Shown here: piece after piece, positions 11,903-24,700 of the stretch | How the letters are laid out: each line of letters begins with the position of its first letter | Position numbering within the stretch: position 1 is the stretch's first letter | Source of the DNA: Lasiosphaeria ovina | Taxonomy: Eukaryota > Ascomycota > Sordariomycetes > Sordariales > Lasiosphaeriaceae | Direction: 5' to 3' | DNA length: 64,000 nt | Assembly (NCBI GenBank): GCA_033439765.1 | Contig: JAULSN010000005.1 | Coordinates: 2,805,001 to 2,869,000 of the forward strand | Translations under genes and position numbers: made by a program | Notes under the pieces: model-generated | Databases searched by the model: none | Told to the model about the DNA's origin: nothing | The model's input: the letters and a program-made list of their open reading frames with translations, nothing else

Positions 11903-12729
11903 CTTGGAAAAGGGATTCGGCGGGAAGGGGAGGGGGATTTCTTCGATTGGGGCCTGTGCAGTGCCCTCAATCCAATGACGGCAGATAACTCCAAGCACTA
12001 GGCTTAGCAATTGGATTGGTCGTGAGTCACCTTCAAAATCTGGGGGTGGGGGGGATTCAGAGAGAGAAAAAGAGGTCGTTGCAGCCGAAGCAGGCGGTCT
12101 CACCGCGGTTTGCGGAGCGTGGACAGGGATTGGCCAATGCCGCTAGCGTTGGTAAGGTTCCCAAAGGTCAAGGGTGCAAGCTTGCTTTGGTGGGGTTCCA
12201 ACAAGGACCGTGCATTCTGCTTCCGTGCTCGGCCCAGCTTCTGGCAAACCTTAAAGAGCTGGAATAGTAATATTCCGGCCCCGATTTGAATTGGAGCAGA
12301 AAGTTGACGCTTTGTTGCATAACACCGTTTAGTCTGCTTCGAAAGCTCTCCAACCTTGAACCCCGCTAAATGTTAGCTACAGATGCATCAATCCGTGCCT
12401 TTGGGGCCTCGACCCGATTAAATCACGGCAGTGGAGCCACCACCTTCGACGCACCTTCCGAGTGCACCCTACCTTAACCTTTCTGTCGTGTAATTTTCCA
12501 CCCCTCCGCTCAGCTTTCACGGCTCCGCCCTCAAACTAGGCCGCTGCAGCACCTTAGGAAAAGCCGTTCTTTACTCTTGTGTCGTTAGGCAACGGGGATT
12601 TTCGTGAATTTCACTCCCACCGCGAATTTCCGGTGTTCTTCGAGGAGCGCCCGCCAACCTTTCCCACCGCTTCACCATCCATTCCAGATTTCAAGTCAAA
12701 CAAATCGCACACGTAGTAGGGCCTGCACC
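11903..12729. other. Divergent promoter region (ILV6 homolog / KH protein)
   Basis: Non-coding between two divergent genes. It contains the TGAGTCA site at 12023-12029. No other gene seen. Confidence 0.6.
12023..12029 (-). promoter_or_regulatory. Gcn4/CPC1-type site upstream of ILV6 homolog
   Basis: TGAGTCA, which reads TGACTCA on the coding strand of the ILV6 homolog, sits in a 9 bp near-palindrome (GTGAGTCAC). Branched-chain genes are known Gcn4 targets in yeast; use here is inferred from position. Confidence 0.55.
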
Positions 12730-14820
12730 ATGGACGATTCTGAGCGACGCAGCGCAAAGCGCTCTCGGTTCGACCAGACCGAGCCTGAGCCCCGACGTCA
12801 CTCGCGTTTCGACCGACGATCGCGCTCCCCGCCGGCCATCAAGCGAGAGCCTGGTCGCGATCGCAGTCCTCTCTCAGCCACTAGAGATGTCAGAAGCGAG
12901 ACACCAGATCACAAGCCCGCTATTGATCCCGCTGCAGCCGCTGGTATGTTGTATACGAATGCCTATCTCTGAATTTGCTCAACGTGATTTTTGAGTGCCT
13001 GCTAACTCTGTTGCCAGCTGCTGCCGCGGCGAAAATCAACGCGCAGCTCCAGGCTCGCAAAGGTATACAGCATGTTGATGTTCCGCCCATCAGATCGAGC
13101 TCTGCCACGGCCAAGGATGGTAGCACCACGCCTGCCAAGATCAACGGCGAGGTCTATATTTCGGACGGCGACTACATAAAGGATATCGAGGTCAACGATC
13201 TTCGTAACCGATATCTGCTGACCAAGAGCTCGACTCAGAAAATGGTAAATGACCCCCTTGGCTGTCACACTGATTCTCCGTCAGATCCTCTCCAGTGCCA
13301 GTGACGGCTTCTTTATAAGCTTGCGTGTGCGAGACAGTCTTGCTTACTCGAAGCTTGATAGCTCGCGCAGGCACACCCTCTTTTGCATCTGCTGACCTCC
13401 GCTGCCTGATTTAGATTAAAGATGAGACTGGTGCTGGTACGCCCGCCCTCCATTTCTACTGTTGTATAGAGAACCTCGATTGACCATTTGATTTTCAAAG
13501 ATGTCACCACTCGTGGAGCTTACCTGCCCGACAAGAGCATGGCAACGCCTACTGTACGTTTCCCCCATGCCCCGACGATGGCCGGCACTGCTAACAATCC
13601 CTTTCCAGAACCCGCCTCTTTATCTCCACGTCACGAGCACCACCAAGGAAGGTCTAGACAAGGCCGTCGCTAAGATAGAGGAGCTCAAGCAGCAGGAGCT
13701 CCCGCAGCTTGTCGACGAGCGACGTTTCCGCCGACGAGACCAAGAGCAGCAGCCACCCCGAGAGCGCGAGGACCGCCGCGTAAGTCGCTACCATCAGATC
13801 CCGCACATAGCTAGCTGACACAATTACAGGTGCCGTGGCCAGAGGAGCGGATCCCCATCAATCTCGAGTCCGTCCCGGGTTTCAACCTGCGGGCCCAGAT
13901 TGTCGGATCTGGCGGCTCATACGTCAAGCACATCCAAAACGAAACCAACTGTCGCGTCCAGATCAAAGGACGTGGTTCCGGATATTGGGAAGGCCAGTCT
14001 GGCCAAGAGAGCGATGATGACATGTATCTGCATGTTGCGTATGTCCTTCGTCCCACCTTCTGGTCATGCCAGATTTCGTCGGCATCTGAGCTAACATGTC
14101 AATAGGGGTGCGGATCCGGAAAATGTCAAGAGAGCCAAGGAGCTCTGCGAGGATCTGCTGGCCAATGTCAAGCAGGAGTTGGAGGACTACAAGAACCGTC
14201 CGCCGCGCAACAACTACGGTGATAGAGGCGGATACGGAGACCGCCCGAACAGAGGCCCAAACAACCACTCCAACAACTCGTATCAAGGATACAACAACAA
14301 CAGTCACCACCAGAACAACACGCACAACTATGGGAACTCGGCAGCCCCTGCAGCAGCTTCTGCATCGCCCACTGCGCCGGCCGGCAATCCTGCAGCAGCT
14401 GCGGACTATGCTAGCCAATATGCCCAGTACGCCCAGTATTACGGCGGCGCTGACCAAAATGGTGCCGCCGACCCCTATGCCGCATATGGCGGATACGAAG
14501 CGTAGGTCCCGGGTCACTATTGGCGGACTCTTTTTCACCTTTGCTAACGAGGCTTCCAGATACTGTGCAATGTACCAGCAATGGTATGCAGCACAAAACC
14601 CCGTTGCAGCAGCACCTCCTGGCATGTCAGCGTTGGCGCCCCCTCCCCCTCCTGAGGCGGCACCACCCCCGCCGCCACCCTCGGTGGCAGCTCCCCCGCC
14701 TCCTCCGCCTGGTGGTCCACCCGGAACAGGTGGTTACAATGCCGTAAGATTCAGGCTCTAGATATCGATTCCGGCGCCAATGCTCAATATTTTTAGGTCC
14801 CTCCACCCCCTGGTCTCTAG
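12730..14820 (+). CDS. Two-KH-domain RNA-binding protein, KHDC4/BLOM7-like
   Basis: Predicted nuclear pre-mRNA splicing protein related to human KHDC4. I assemble nine exons by phase: 12730-12943, 13018-13244, 13415-13436 (22 nt), 13501-13553, 13609-13779, 13830-14038, 14106-14501, 14560-14743 and 14797-14820, giving 499 residues. The N-terminus is Arg/Ser-rich (SAKRSRF, RSRSPP). The first KH-like domain (about residues 118-195) reads DLRNRYLLTKSSTQ, DETGADVTTRGAYLP and PLYLHV. The second (about 235-320) reads SVPGFNLRAQIVGSGGSYVK, CRVQIKGRGSG and MYLHVAGADP. The tail is Asn/Tyr/Gln-rich, then has CAMYQQWYAAQ and polyproline. The paired domains with RGKGSG-like loops favour KHDC4 over SF1/BBP, which has one KH domain and zinc knuckles. 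Confidence 0.88.
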
Positions 14821-15788
14821 TGGAAGACCACGATAATTGGAAGGATGTGATGCATCGCCTGGCTCATTAATGGTAAGCGTGATATATTCAAGCATAAGTC
14901 AACTCTGCTTAGGCTTGGACAAAGCCTAGAAATCACGAGATGATTGGATGGACATGGTACGCTTATTGCTATCTATTCTGAACAGTGCTGGCAGCGGGTT
15001 TTCCCAATGGGTTATGACCTTGATCCTTGTCGCGAGGCAGCTGCAAGTTCTACGAAGCTTGTCTCTGCGCCTCGAGGCCATCGGGTGTCGGGGAATTGAG
15101 TTGACGTGGGTCTGAGGACGAACATCGTGTAAGACGTCAGATCACCACTCTTTCCTCCTGTGTGTTTGCATGGCATTGGCATTGATACCGGGACAGGTAC
15201 GGAAACTTGATGTTATTTGGAAGAATGCCTGACCTGGCGTTCTCGGGGTGATGGATGAAAGGGTGATCATTTCAAATTGCCAGCCTTTTCTGCCAGCTGT
15301 CTCGGGGGATATGGTGTATGGGCCGAGTTGAGACGAAATGGCTTCTGGAAAGGCGGATATCTGGGATGGTTGTGTTTGCATATGTAAGGTGTTCTCTCCG
15401 AATTATGGGAGCATTTGGCCTGGGCAGTGTGTACTTCATGGATATACACCTGCCTTGTAAGGAAACTTGAACTGTACGTACTACGGATACGACGGGATTA
15501 TTTAAGGTATCCCAGTTTACTTCTAGGTAGTTTCTGAAGTGAGCTCTTAACGGGCTAGACGAACAATACCAAGACTCTCTCTGTATGAACTGCCCTCGCT
15601 GCCCTGCCAATGTTGGTGGTGTTTGTGGAGTCCGTGCTCAACCTCAACCCCTCCTTCCGAGCTTCGCTGAACCAACTCGCTCCTAACCTTGTTTCACCCA
15701 AGAAACAACCTGGTTCCCAACCTGGATTGACAACGACGACAGGCCATTCTCGGTTTGGTCTTGCCCACACCGTCATGATCTGTCTACA
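14821..15788. other. Intergenic region
   Basis: Between the KH protein and TRAPPC13. Minus-strand frames of about 80-110 codons near 15142-15836 lack family features and I do not call them. Confidence 0.5.
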
Positions 15789-16280
15789 ATGAGCCACCAA
15801 CGCTACCCATCTTCTGATGCGGTCAAGGAGCCACATTCTGTCTCGCTAAAGGTGCTTCGGTAAGCTTCCGACAATCCGCTCCCTCAAGCCCTCCCTCATT
15901 CAATTCCACTTGCATTGGCTAACCCGAAGCGTGCGCCGTGGTTTGGGGCAGCTTATCCCGACCGTCGCTGGTCGCACAGTACCCCGTTCAGCCGCCCTCC
16001 TCTGGCGCCAGTCCCGCAGTAGTCGGCTTGCTCCATCAACCGCCGCTTCCGGCTTCACTCGCCTACCCTCCCGCTGAGAGCCATGGCGCAGGCCACGGGG
16101 CCCAGCCCAACCCGGTGCCGTTCATCCTGAGCCCCATGCTGAACCTCCCGCCGTCGTTCGGCTCGACCTACGTCGGCGAGACGTTTAGCTGCACGCTGTG
16201 CGCCAACCACGATGTCATGTCCCAGGGCGAAGTCGCAGCCGCTGGCGCGGGCGGGCCGGGAGGAGGAGCGAGCTTGCGCC

Positions 16281-16312
<32 letters not shown>

Positions 16313-17101
16313 ACTGCTGCCGCGGCCAAGAAGACGATCCGCGACGTGCGCATCGAGGCCGAGATGAAGACGCCCAACTCGGCCGCCGTGACGAGGCTCC
16401 AGCTGCTGACGAGCCCGGACCAGGCGCCGGCGGCCTCGTCGGATTCGGCTATCGCCGGCGGCGTGGGAGTGGACTTGGAGCCAGGCGAGACGCTGCAGAA
16501 GGTGGTCAACTTTGACCTCAAGGAGGAGGGCAACCACGTCCTGGCCGTCACGGTCAGCTATTACGAGGCCACGGACACGAGCGGGCGCACGCGCACGTTC
16601 CGCAAGCTGTACCAGTTCATCTGCAAGGCGTCGCTGATCGTGCGCACCAAGCCCGGGCCGCTGCCGGCGGTGCGCGTCGTCGACGGCGGGCTGTCGTCTT
16701 CGTCGGCGCCGGGCTGGTGGTGGCGCCGCCGCTGGGTCCTCGAGGCCCAGCTCGAAAACTGCAGCGAGGACACGATGCAGCTCGAGCGCGTCGTGCTCGA
16801 CCTCGAGCCCGGCCTCGCCTACACCGACTGCAACTGGGAGGCCAGCGCGTCGCCCAAGCCCGTTCTGCACCCGGGCGAGACGGAGCAGGTCTGCTTTGTG
16901 CTGGAAGAGGAGACGGACGCGGCGGGCACCGGCCGAGGAGGCGATGCTGTTCTTCAGGAGCAGGACGGCAGGATCATCTTTGGCGTCTTGGGCATCAGCT
17001 GGCGCAGCGAGATGGGCAACCGCGGGTTCTTGGAGACGGGCAAGCTGGGCACGCGCCACGTCAAGCCCCGCGAGCCAAAGGCTGTTGCCGCTGCGGCGTG
17101 A
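15789..17101 (+). CDS. TRAPPC13-like trafficking complex subunit (DUF974)
   Basis: Homolog of metazoan TRAPPC13, a peripheral subunit of the TRAPP tethering complex that acts in Golgi and autophagy traffic. Exon 1 (15789-15859) encodes MSHQRYPSSDAVKEPHSVSL and runs into KVLR; exon 2 (15952-17101) continues LSRPSLVAQYPV. The join at CG/C restores phase, for 406 residues. Diagnostic blocks are FILSPMLNLPPSFGSTYVGE then TFSCTLCANHDV, VNFDLKEEGNHVLAVTVSYY and FRKLYQFICKASLIVRTK. A GC-rich loop encodes polyalanine (GCG repeats near 16286-16313) not typical of the family and probably a species-specific insertion. The C-terminus has the IFGVLGISWRSEMG block common in fungal members. Confidence 0.9.
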
Positions 17102-20100
17102 GATCTGCGCTACGTATTTCTACTTTACGCCTACTCTATTGCCCTTAGGTGACTTCCTCGTCTTTATCCTAGCTCCGAGGCCGGTGTCGGGACGATATCT
17201 GGGCGCAAGGTCGGCGCTTCTTCGAAGGTTCCCATGATTTGCAGCAGCTTGTCTGCTTTGGCGAGAGAATACATGTTACACGATACCTTGCTCCGCACTC
17301 GAACATGGCTTTTAGAGGCCTAGATCTATCTCTCTCCATGATTTTCCTTTGGGGATGCACGAGTCATCAAATAGACGGACGGACCTGGCTCTCGCGAGCA
17401 GGCCTGGTGGTATCAGAACTAGCTAGTAAGCTGGTGGATGATCATAGATACGTAGGCAACTTTTGATACGGGTTTCATCTCGTGGTAGTTAATTCCCTAC
17501 CTGCGCAACGAGCCTTGCGGTTTACCTAAGTACTTCGCATGGAAGTCAACGTGGCGAGCGTGGCTATCAATCGAATTCCCCACGGGCGATACATCAACTG
17601 TGGGCATCGCTCGGGGTAAGTAGGACATGCCTATCCTATGCGTGCATACCTACAGTACGATATCAGCCGGGACTGGGATCTGGGATCTGGGCTCGGCCCG
17701 CCGCCTCAAGACCCCCCCCCCCTCCCCCCTTTTTGTGGAGTGGACCTTAGCACTCTGGTGATATATGGGGCAGGGTCAGGCCAGGTTCGACGAGCCCGGT
17801 TTTTTTTCTAGAGGGGTGATCGGGGGTGATCTGAGATCTGAAACCCCGATTGACATCTGTGTTCTTATTTGTTATTGTTTTCATCTACGGATGGATATGC
17901 ATATGTATGTAGCTCGGAATACCGACCGGTGGAGGTGATGCCACTGCATTTACATAGTAGGCAAAGTATTTTGGGGTTCGGTTCTCATCGCCTTTTTCTC
18001 GATAACTTCTTTATTGCCCCTCCGGCCATCCACCCCCCCTCGCCGTCTAGTAGTAATAATACCGTACACGATAACATAGCGGCTTGGCGAGAAAATTCAA
18101 GATTGCCCCCCCCTCCGGACGTACGTATATACCGTACCTGAACGCAGAGCATGACATGACATGCAGGTCCTTCGTCGGGTGATAGATAACGTCTTCGGGG
18201 GCGTACGGGTGTGCCTGCCATGAAAACGGGGCTGGCTGGCCCGGTGTCGGTATCACGAAAACAGAAGCAGGAAGACGCGGCAAGCACGTGTATTCAATCT
18301 CTGCAGAGATGTGCCGTATCTCAATGTGCTTTTCTTCCTCGTTTTCTTCTCGGGGCAGCTGGAGGTGTATTGTTGAGGGGGCTTCCAGGTTGGTATACTA
18401 TTATCGCCAGGTTTGATTAGTTGCCGGGACCTGGCAGACGTGGCACGCCGACAGCCAACTTACACGGGAGGATATCTGCATCGGAGAAAATAGCATCACC
18501 CCGATCGACCGCCCTGTGATGCCTCCTGCATCGTCCTACTTTGTTTCACAGCGTATGAGCAGTCTGCCAGCAGACAGTCAGTCCGATAGGGTATATATTT
18601 ATTGATAACAAGGACTTGTCGTGGCCCATGTTGCCTAGGTAGGTACTTAGTGTCTTTCAGCTCGCTCGCTGCTTCAGCAAAGACGAAGACAAGATAAACC
18701 CCCACGAATGGAGCTGCGTGCATGCATGGATCCGAACAGCAAATCAATGTCGACGAATCCTCGACCGAGAAAGTGGAAATAGAACCATGTCTCCTCCCGC
18801 TGTGGCATGGGCGGACGTATGTGTGTACAGTGTTAGTGTGCTGTGCATTACACGTGTACTGTACCTGAAGAAAGTGGCTTGCGTCCAGTCATCGCGATGG
18901 CAAGGGGGAACGACGTACATTAGTCGATATTGATGGACAGGAGAAAAAACAACACGCCAAAAAAGTCGTATCCGCACTTACCCACACCGGGGCCGAGCAA
19001 GGAAAAGGCGGATCGGCGAACCATGGACGTATCCGTACATAACATGCAGCTCCCAGTCTGAGGCATGTCGTCGGTGCCAGGTGCCAGGTGGCACGTCGCC
19101 GCACATGAAGGCTTTCGAAGCCGCCGTGCGGCCCAGGAGGCATGGGACGATGGTCCGTCCTTGGGGACCCGACCCCTTCAGTCTGTGGCACGGCAGCGTG
19201 TCGATGATGCGTGCGTGCCTGGGAACTGCAGCAAGAGGCGGCAGCCTTCAACCTTGCATGGCCCTGCCCTGTCTGGCTTCGGCAGGGCGAGGATTGGGTA
19301 CCGGAGGGTGCCTCGACGATATATGCTGACGGTTCCTGGGCACTTGCACGCACCCGGGCCTGAAAAGAGGCCATTCATTTAGCTGCCAGCAAGTGCCATT
19401 GGAAGTTGGGTTGACTCGACTGTTGACAAACACGCCAATCATATCACACAGGCCTATGTTTTTCATTTTCACACTACTTCAAACCTGAGCACCATTGACG
19501 TGCCGGTTCGCCGGATGGGCACGCATCCTTGTCCAAGATCAACCAAGTCAGTCTTTACTCGTTCAGGCTCCTCTGTTGGGTCACGGCGAAGCGGGCAAAT
19601 TCGGCTGCGCCTTGTGCGAGGGCCGAGGAGGTGGGTGCCGTGGTTTAGGTTGGCGTCGTGCTCGACTGAACGTTGTCGGTAGTATCTCGTTCAGAAGCCG
19701 AAACTCTGGATTGCACTGTATGTACAGTGCTATACCTGCCTAGAGCCAGGTCCGAACCAGTCAGAGACATGACGACGGGAGAGTCTAAACAACTCAGCTG
19801 TCTGGAGCTCCCAGGCGACTCCGAGATACACAACGAAGTGGATCTTCAAATATAGCCTGCCTAACGGCCAGCGCTCTCGTCAATGGCTCGAGCAACATGC
19901 AGCCGTGCGGCCGCTTCGTCGCGGCTCGCCCTGCTGCATTCATCCATGGGCGCGCGTCTTGTTGCCCAGTTCAGACTTCAGCTGTCCCCCTGGGCAGAGC
20001 CTCTGGGGTGCTGGAGGGCTTGGACGGGGGCATATGGTGGCGACGATCCTCCCGCCCTCACTGCCCCCCTCCAGCGATGCAAGCCCACGGCCCAGTTCAG

Positions 20101-21643
20101 GAACCAAGTTCAGGAGCTCCGCGAGTGTCCCTCGGTCGGTAGGTAGTATTGGACATGAGCCTGCGTCCTTTGTGAGAAATGCGTCTTTCGCCTACACAAA
20201 GTGCCTGAAGTGAAGAAGAATCTACGGAATAAAGCCTGCGAAGTGGCTGGCTGGCTTCAATTAGCCATCAGGGCCCGATCCTTTGGCGAGATGTGTTCGA
20301 CGGCTTGAGTATTACCTCCCCTGACTGAGGTGACGCCCAACTTGGGCCGACCCGCCGACAACCTTTAGATGGTGGGGTGAATTGACTTTTAGGGGGTGGG
20401 CTGATGGACCCCTCCACGCCTCCAGTGGTGGGAATGAGAAGACGCAAGATCGGCACAAGGGTTGCGCAGACCTTTTTCCTCAAGGAGACCGGCTTTGCTC
20501 AGGTTGCTCCGTTGACACGAGAAATAATACGTAAGGAAGCGAGATGTAACCGCGTATCTGCATCCATAAGGTACCTTACCTATGGCCTGCTGTCCGTCCG
20601 ACGGGATAGATAATTAGGGCAGCCTGGACGGACAACTAGAGGTCTGGCTCGCCCACCTATGTATGGCCTATGGCAGATCGAGCTAGGGACGCAGGGGCGA
20701 CAGAAAAAAAAACACGCCGCGCACTCCTGCAGCTCAGCACAGGGGTTCGCTTTAGGCGTAAATGCAGCAGAGATGCAGGAGTCCAGTTCCAGTGTGGACG
20801 CCTGGCCTAGAGCCCGAGTAGTGGGTGGTGAGGTGGATGGGAAGAAGGCTCCTCGTGTCGCGCTCGTCTTTCCTCGGTTGGCTTGGCTTCTGTTCTTGAA
20901 GAACCTCTTTTAAACTTTTTTTCATGCCCTGACCCTGAGCATTCCATACCGTATCTTTTTTTGGACCAACCCTTGCATCTCGGGGCAGTTCTCTTCCTTT
21001 TTTTCTGGGTACATACATACAGTATTCCGTACATACATTACCTCACTGGACCGACAGGTCTCAGTGCGGATAGGGCTGTTGTAGTGGATTCCGGGGCTCT
21101 TTTTCGTGTTCGGCCTACCATCAGCGGGCACCCCACTCCGCCTCTCCCTAACTTCTCCAACTTCCCGTCTCCAACCACATCGGTGAGGTGGTCGGTCAGG
21201 TCGGTCCTGTAGGTGAGCGATCTATTTCCGTGTGCGTTAGCGGCACCGTATTGTATATCGATACCTACTGTATACAGTACGCCTCTGGGCGACTGGGCGG
21301 TGCCTGCTGCGTGCCCCAGCTGCACATGTTCCTCTGCTTGTCGCTCGCCCCGGCTCAAAATTCCGAAAAACGCTAATCCTGGCTCGAGCTAGAGGATAAG
21401 ATACGCGCCCGAGACCGCGACGAGACAGACGGCGACAGGCACGCCGGGCGGGAACAGTTTGACGACGACGACGACGACGACGACGACAACGAAGACAACG
21501 ACAGGAATCACGGGAACTACGTCAGGAAGCCCAGTGGAAGTTAAACGGAGCAAGACAGAAGACAGGGTACGGTGCCTGATAAGGGAGGGACCTGACTGAC
21601 GACGGGCCACGCGGGCATCGACACGTCGTCGGATTGATATGTC
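17102..21643. other. 4.5 kb interval with no supported gene
   Basis: This is the longest gene-free stretch outside the transposon island. All open frames are short, overlap in several frames and lack family motifs. It holds C and T homopolymers (near 17709-17733 and 17801) and the GAC repeat listed below. I found no tRNA T-loop or 5S-like segment. It may be long promoter/UTR sequence, a non-coding RNA locus or decayed repeats. Confidence 0.5.
21461..21487. repeat. (GAC)9 microsatellite
   Basis: Nine exact GAC units about 160 bp before the DENN-protein ATG, probably in its 5' leader. Confidence 0.9.
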
Positions 21644-21754
21644 ATGGACAATTCCTCCACGCCGCTCGCCGACTACTTCTGGATCGCCGGCATAGAGAAT
21701 ATCGCCTACGACGATGGCCCCGGCACCGCCCAGCTTGATGACACAATAGCCGAG

Positions 21755-21786
<32 letters not shown>

Positions 21787-24700
21787 GGGCGAGGGCGAGG
21801 GCGAGCGGGAGCGGGAGCGTGAGAGCGAGAATGTCGACACGTCGGTAGTGTCGTCGTCCCGTGCCACGGCCCGCCATTCTCGCCAGAACTCGGCCAACCG
21901 CCTCTCCACCATCTCCAAACTCTCCATCCCCCTATCGCTCGCCGACGGCCGCTCCCTAGAAGATGTCGACGGCAATACCAAGAGCAACCGCAGCAGCGCG
22001 ACCATAAGGGCCGTGCCTCCCTCTAGTGGCATTGTCAGCAACAGCCTCAACGGTGCCAATGGCGCCAACGGCAGCGTTGTACCGCCTGGCCACCCCTTGG
22101 GCCAAGGCATTGGGCCCGACGGACTCCCTCTCGACTTTGACTTTGACAAGGCCCTTCTCAAATTCGCTGCCGAGCGCGAGATCTTCCTCGACGACCTGAC
22201 ATTCAGTGCCGGTGCCAAGGTCCAGTCAAGACCGCCCATGGTCAACCCTAGGGCTGAGAAGCTCAGGGCTGACGAGGGCGACCAGAGTGGCAGGAGGAGC
22301 CCTCTGAGGAGCATTCGTGGGAGCATCCGCCGCAAGATGAGTTTTAGGGATATGACCAGTGCGAGGAAGCAACCCACTGCGCCGAAAGCCGGTATGCGGA
22401 ACCCCCAATCCCCAACTGGTATTCATTTGCCTCGAGTACTGACGCGTGTGCATGTGTCCCCCGTGTTCTAGCTTCCGTCCGAACCGCAAAGCGTCTGAGC
22501 AACTACAACTCAGTCATACCGCCGCCAGAACCGCTGAACACGGACCCCGATATGCACCCCCTGAAGAAGAGGTTTGAGCCCGTGCTGCTCGACCGCTACC
22601 CGCCGCGGGATTCTTCGGTGGAGGAGCTGGCCCGGAGAGGCAAGTTCCCGGACTACGTGCCCATGTTTGCCTTCCCCAACGACATCCAGGTTGTGTCGTC
22701 TGACGAGCGGCCGCGTTCGACGTGGCACGGCTTCACCATGACCTCGGACGACAACTCCAAAATATACGGCATCACCATCATCGTCTGGACGGCGTTGAAC
22801 TCGGAGATAGCCGAGCAGGTTGAGAAGAAGTGCGAGCAGTGGCGGCAGAGCCACATGAGCAACGAGGAGAGGGAGCTCGCGGCCAGCCTGGGCGTGCGTC
22901 TGGCTGCAGAGCGGGCGCACCTGTCGCAGCTTCTCGCCAAGCTGCCGGCGATCCCCTCGGGGTCGTCGGCCCGCGAGATGCTCGACGACCAGATTAGCGC
23001 CGTCGAGGAGAAGATCAGCCTGATGACAGAAATGTTAAGGCCGCTAAGGCATGGCGCTGCGTCCAAGATCGACGGCCTCACCGCCGGCGAGACGGGCCTC
23101 TGGACGCCTCGGGCGTACGGGATTCTAGGTAGAGAAGCTACCAGGATGGGCTTCTGGAAGGAGTGGCTCAGGGCCGTCGTGGTGCCCATGACGGACGGCG
23201 CCATCTTGAGGGTGCCCCCTAGCTCCCCCAAGGTCGGGCGCTGGCAGCCTCTCGAGCGCTATGTTGTCAATCTGTGCACCGAGGCTTTCAGCCCCCTGGG
23301 CTCGACGACGCAGGTCGAGCTCGGGGTGCGCGAGCTCCGGCTTTATGCGCGCAAGGAGGCGGCCAACGAGCTGCCTGGCTCGCGGAATATTGACATATAC
23401 TCGCTCTTCAGGTGCTTGTCGCTGGACAATATTGTGCTCTTGTTTGAGTATGCCATGTCGGAATCGCGAATCATCTTCCTCTCGTCCCATGCCGGCATGC
23501 TGCATCTTGCCTGTCACGCCTTGGCCAGCCTGCTTTACCCGCTCAAGTGGGCGAGCATCTTCATACCCATCCTCCCGGCTCGGCTCCTCTCTGCTCTGGA
23601 TGCGCCGTGCCCCTACATTGTCGGGGTTGAGAGGCGCTACGAGAGCATCGAGCTGCCCGAGGACGACTACGTGCTTGTGGATCTTGACAAGGACACTATA
23701 GACGCCACTGGGCCGTCCGTTAGCCTCCCGCGCCAGCACCGTCGAAAGCTCCAAGCTCTTCTCCAGGTCGCGGCCCCTCACAAGCTGCGGTATGGCGTTG
23801 CGACTGGGGCCCCGCCCTACGCAATGGAGGCATTTCCCTACGATGCGCACTCGGCCGAGAATGAGGCCCTCTTCAACGCCACCACGGCACCGAGCTCGCT
23901 GGGCAAGTGGGTCACGCAAAACTCGGCCAGCTTTGGAGAGCCCGACCCGCCCAGCAGCATCCGACCTCCTCTCTTCAACGCCTTCTCGCAAGCCAAGATC
24001 GACCCGACCAGAAACGAGCGGCCGCCCACCGGTAAGTCTGGGAAGGGCAGCCCGCCGTCATCTGTGTCGCCCATCTCGATGAACTTCCCGCCGATGCCCA
24101 CTACGCCCATCTCACGCAGCGACTCGGGCTTTGCCCTCTCCACCACGCTCCGCGAAAAGCGGTCGGGCCACTTTGACGAGAAGTCCAGACGGAGTTCGTC
24201 GTTCGGAGTAGACAAGCACCATCCGCTCCACCGGCCAAGCCTGCCGTTCCTGAACGGACACGCGCAGAACCTTTCCATCTCGGGCATATCTATCGACTCG
24301 CAGTCCTCGTTTGGCGGTTATGCGCCGTCAACATATGCGCAGTCTACCATAGCGGCCTCGACCATCATGCCTAACATGCTGATCCAGCCAGTCCGCAACA
24401 CGGAGAGCACAGTCTGGGTAGAGGGCCACTGCTTCAACTGGGCTACCGATGATGCGGGGTCCTCGTGCACAGTCTGCGAGGACCGGTCCGAGGGCGACGG
24501 GCTCTACAAGTGCAACGGCTGCTCGTGCCTAGCCCACAACCGCTGTCTGGGCTCTGTCTCGCTGGTCTGCCCCGAGGCCTTCCACGCGGATCGTGTCCGA
24601 GCCGCATTTGTACGCTGTCTGGCTAGTCTCCTCTACACCTACAGGAAGCATCTCGGGCGGCCTAGCCGCGACCAGAAGGCCAACGGCCAGCTGTATGCCT

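Noticed and set aside
11903..12103. 67-residue N-terminal extension of the ILV6 homolog
   Set aside because: It would include the TGAGTCA promoter site and lacks targeting character, while MASRSLLTSA at 11902 starts a typical presequence.
16055..17059. 334-codon minus-strand frame opposite TRAPPC13
   Set aside because: Arg/Ala-rich shadow of a GC-rich gene with clear TRAPPC13 motifs.
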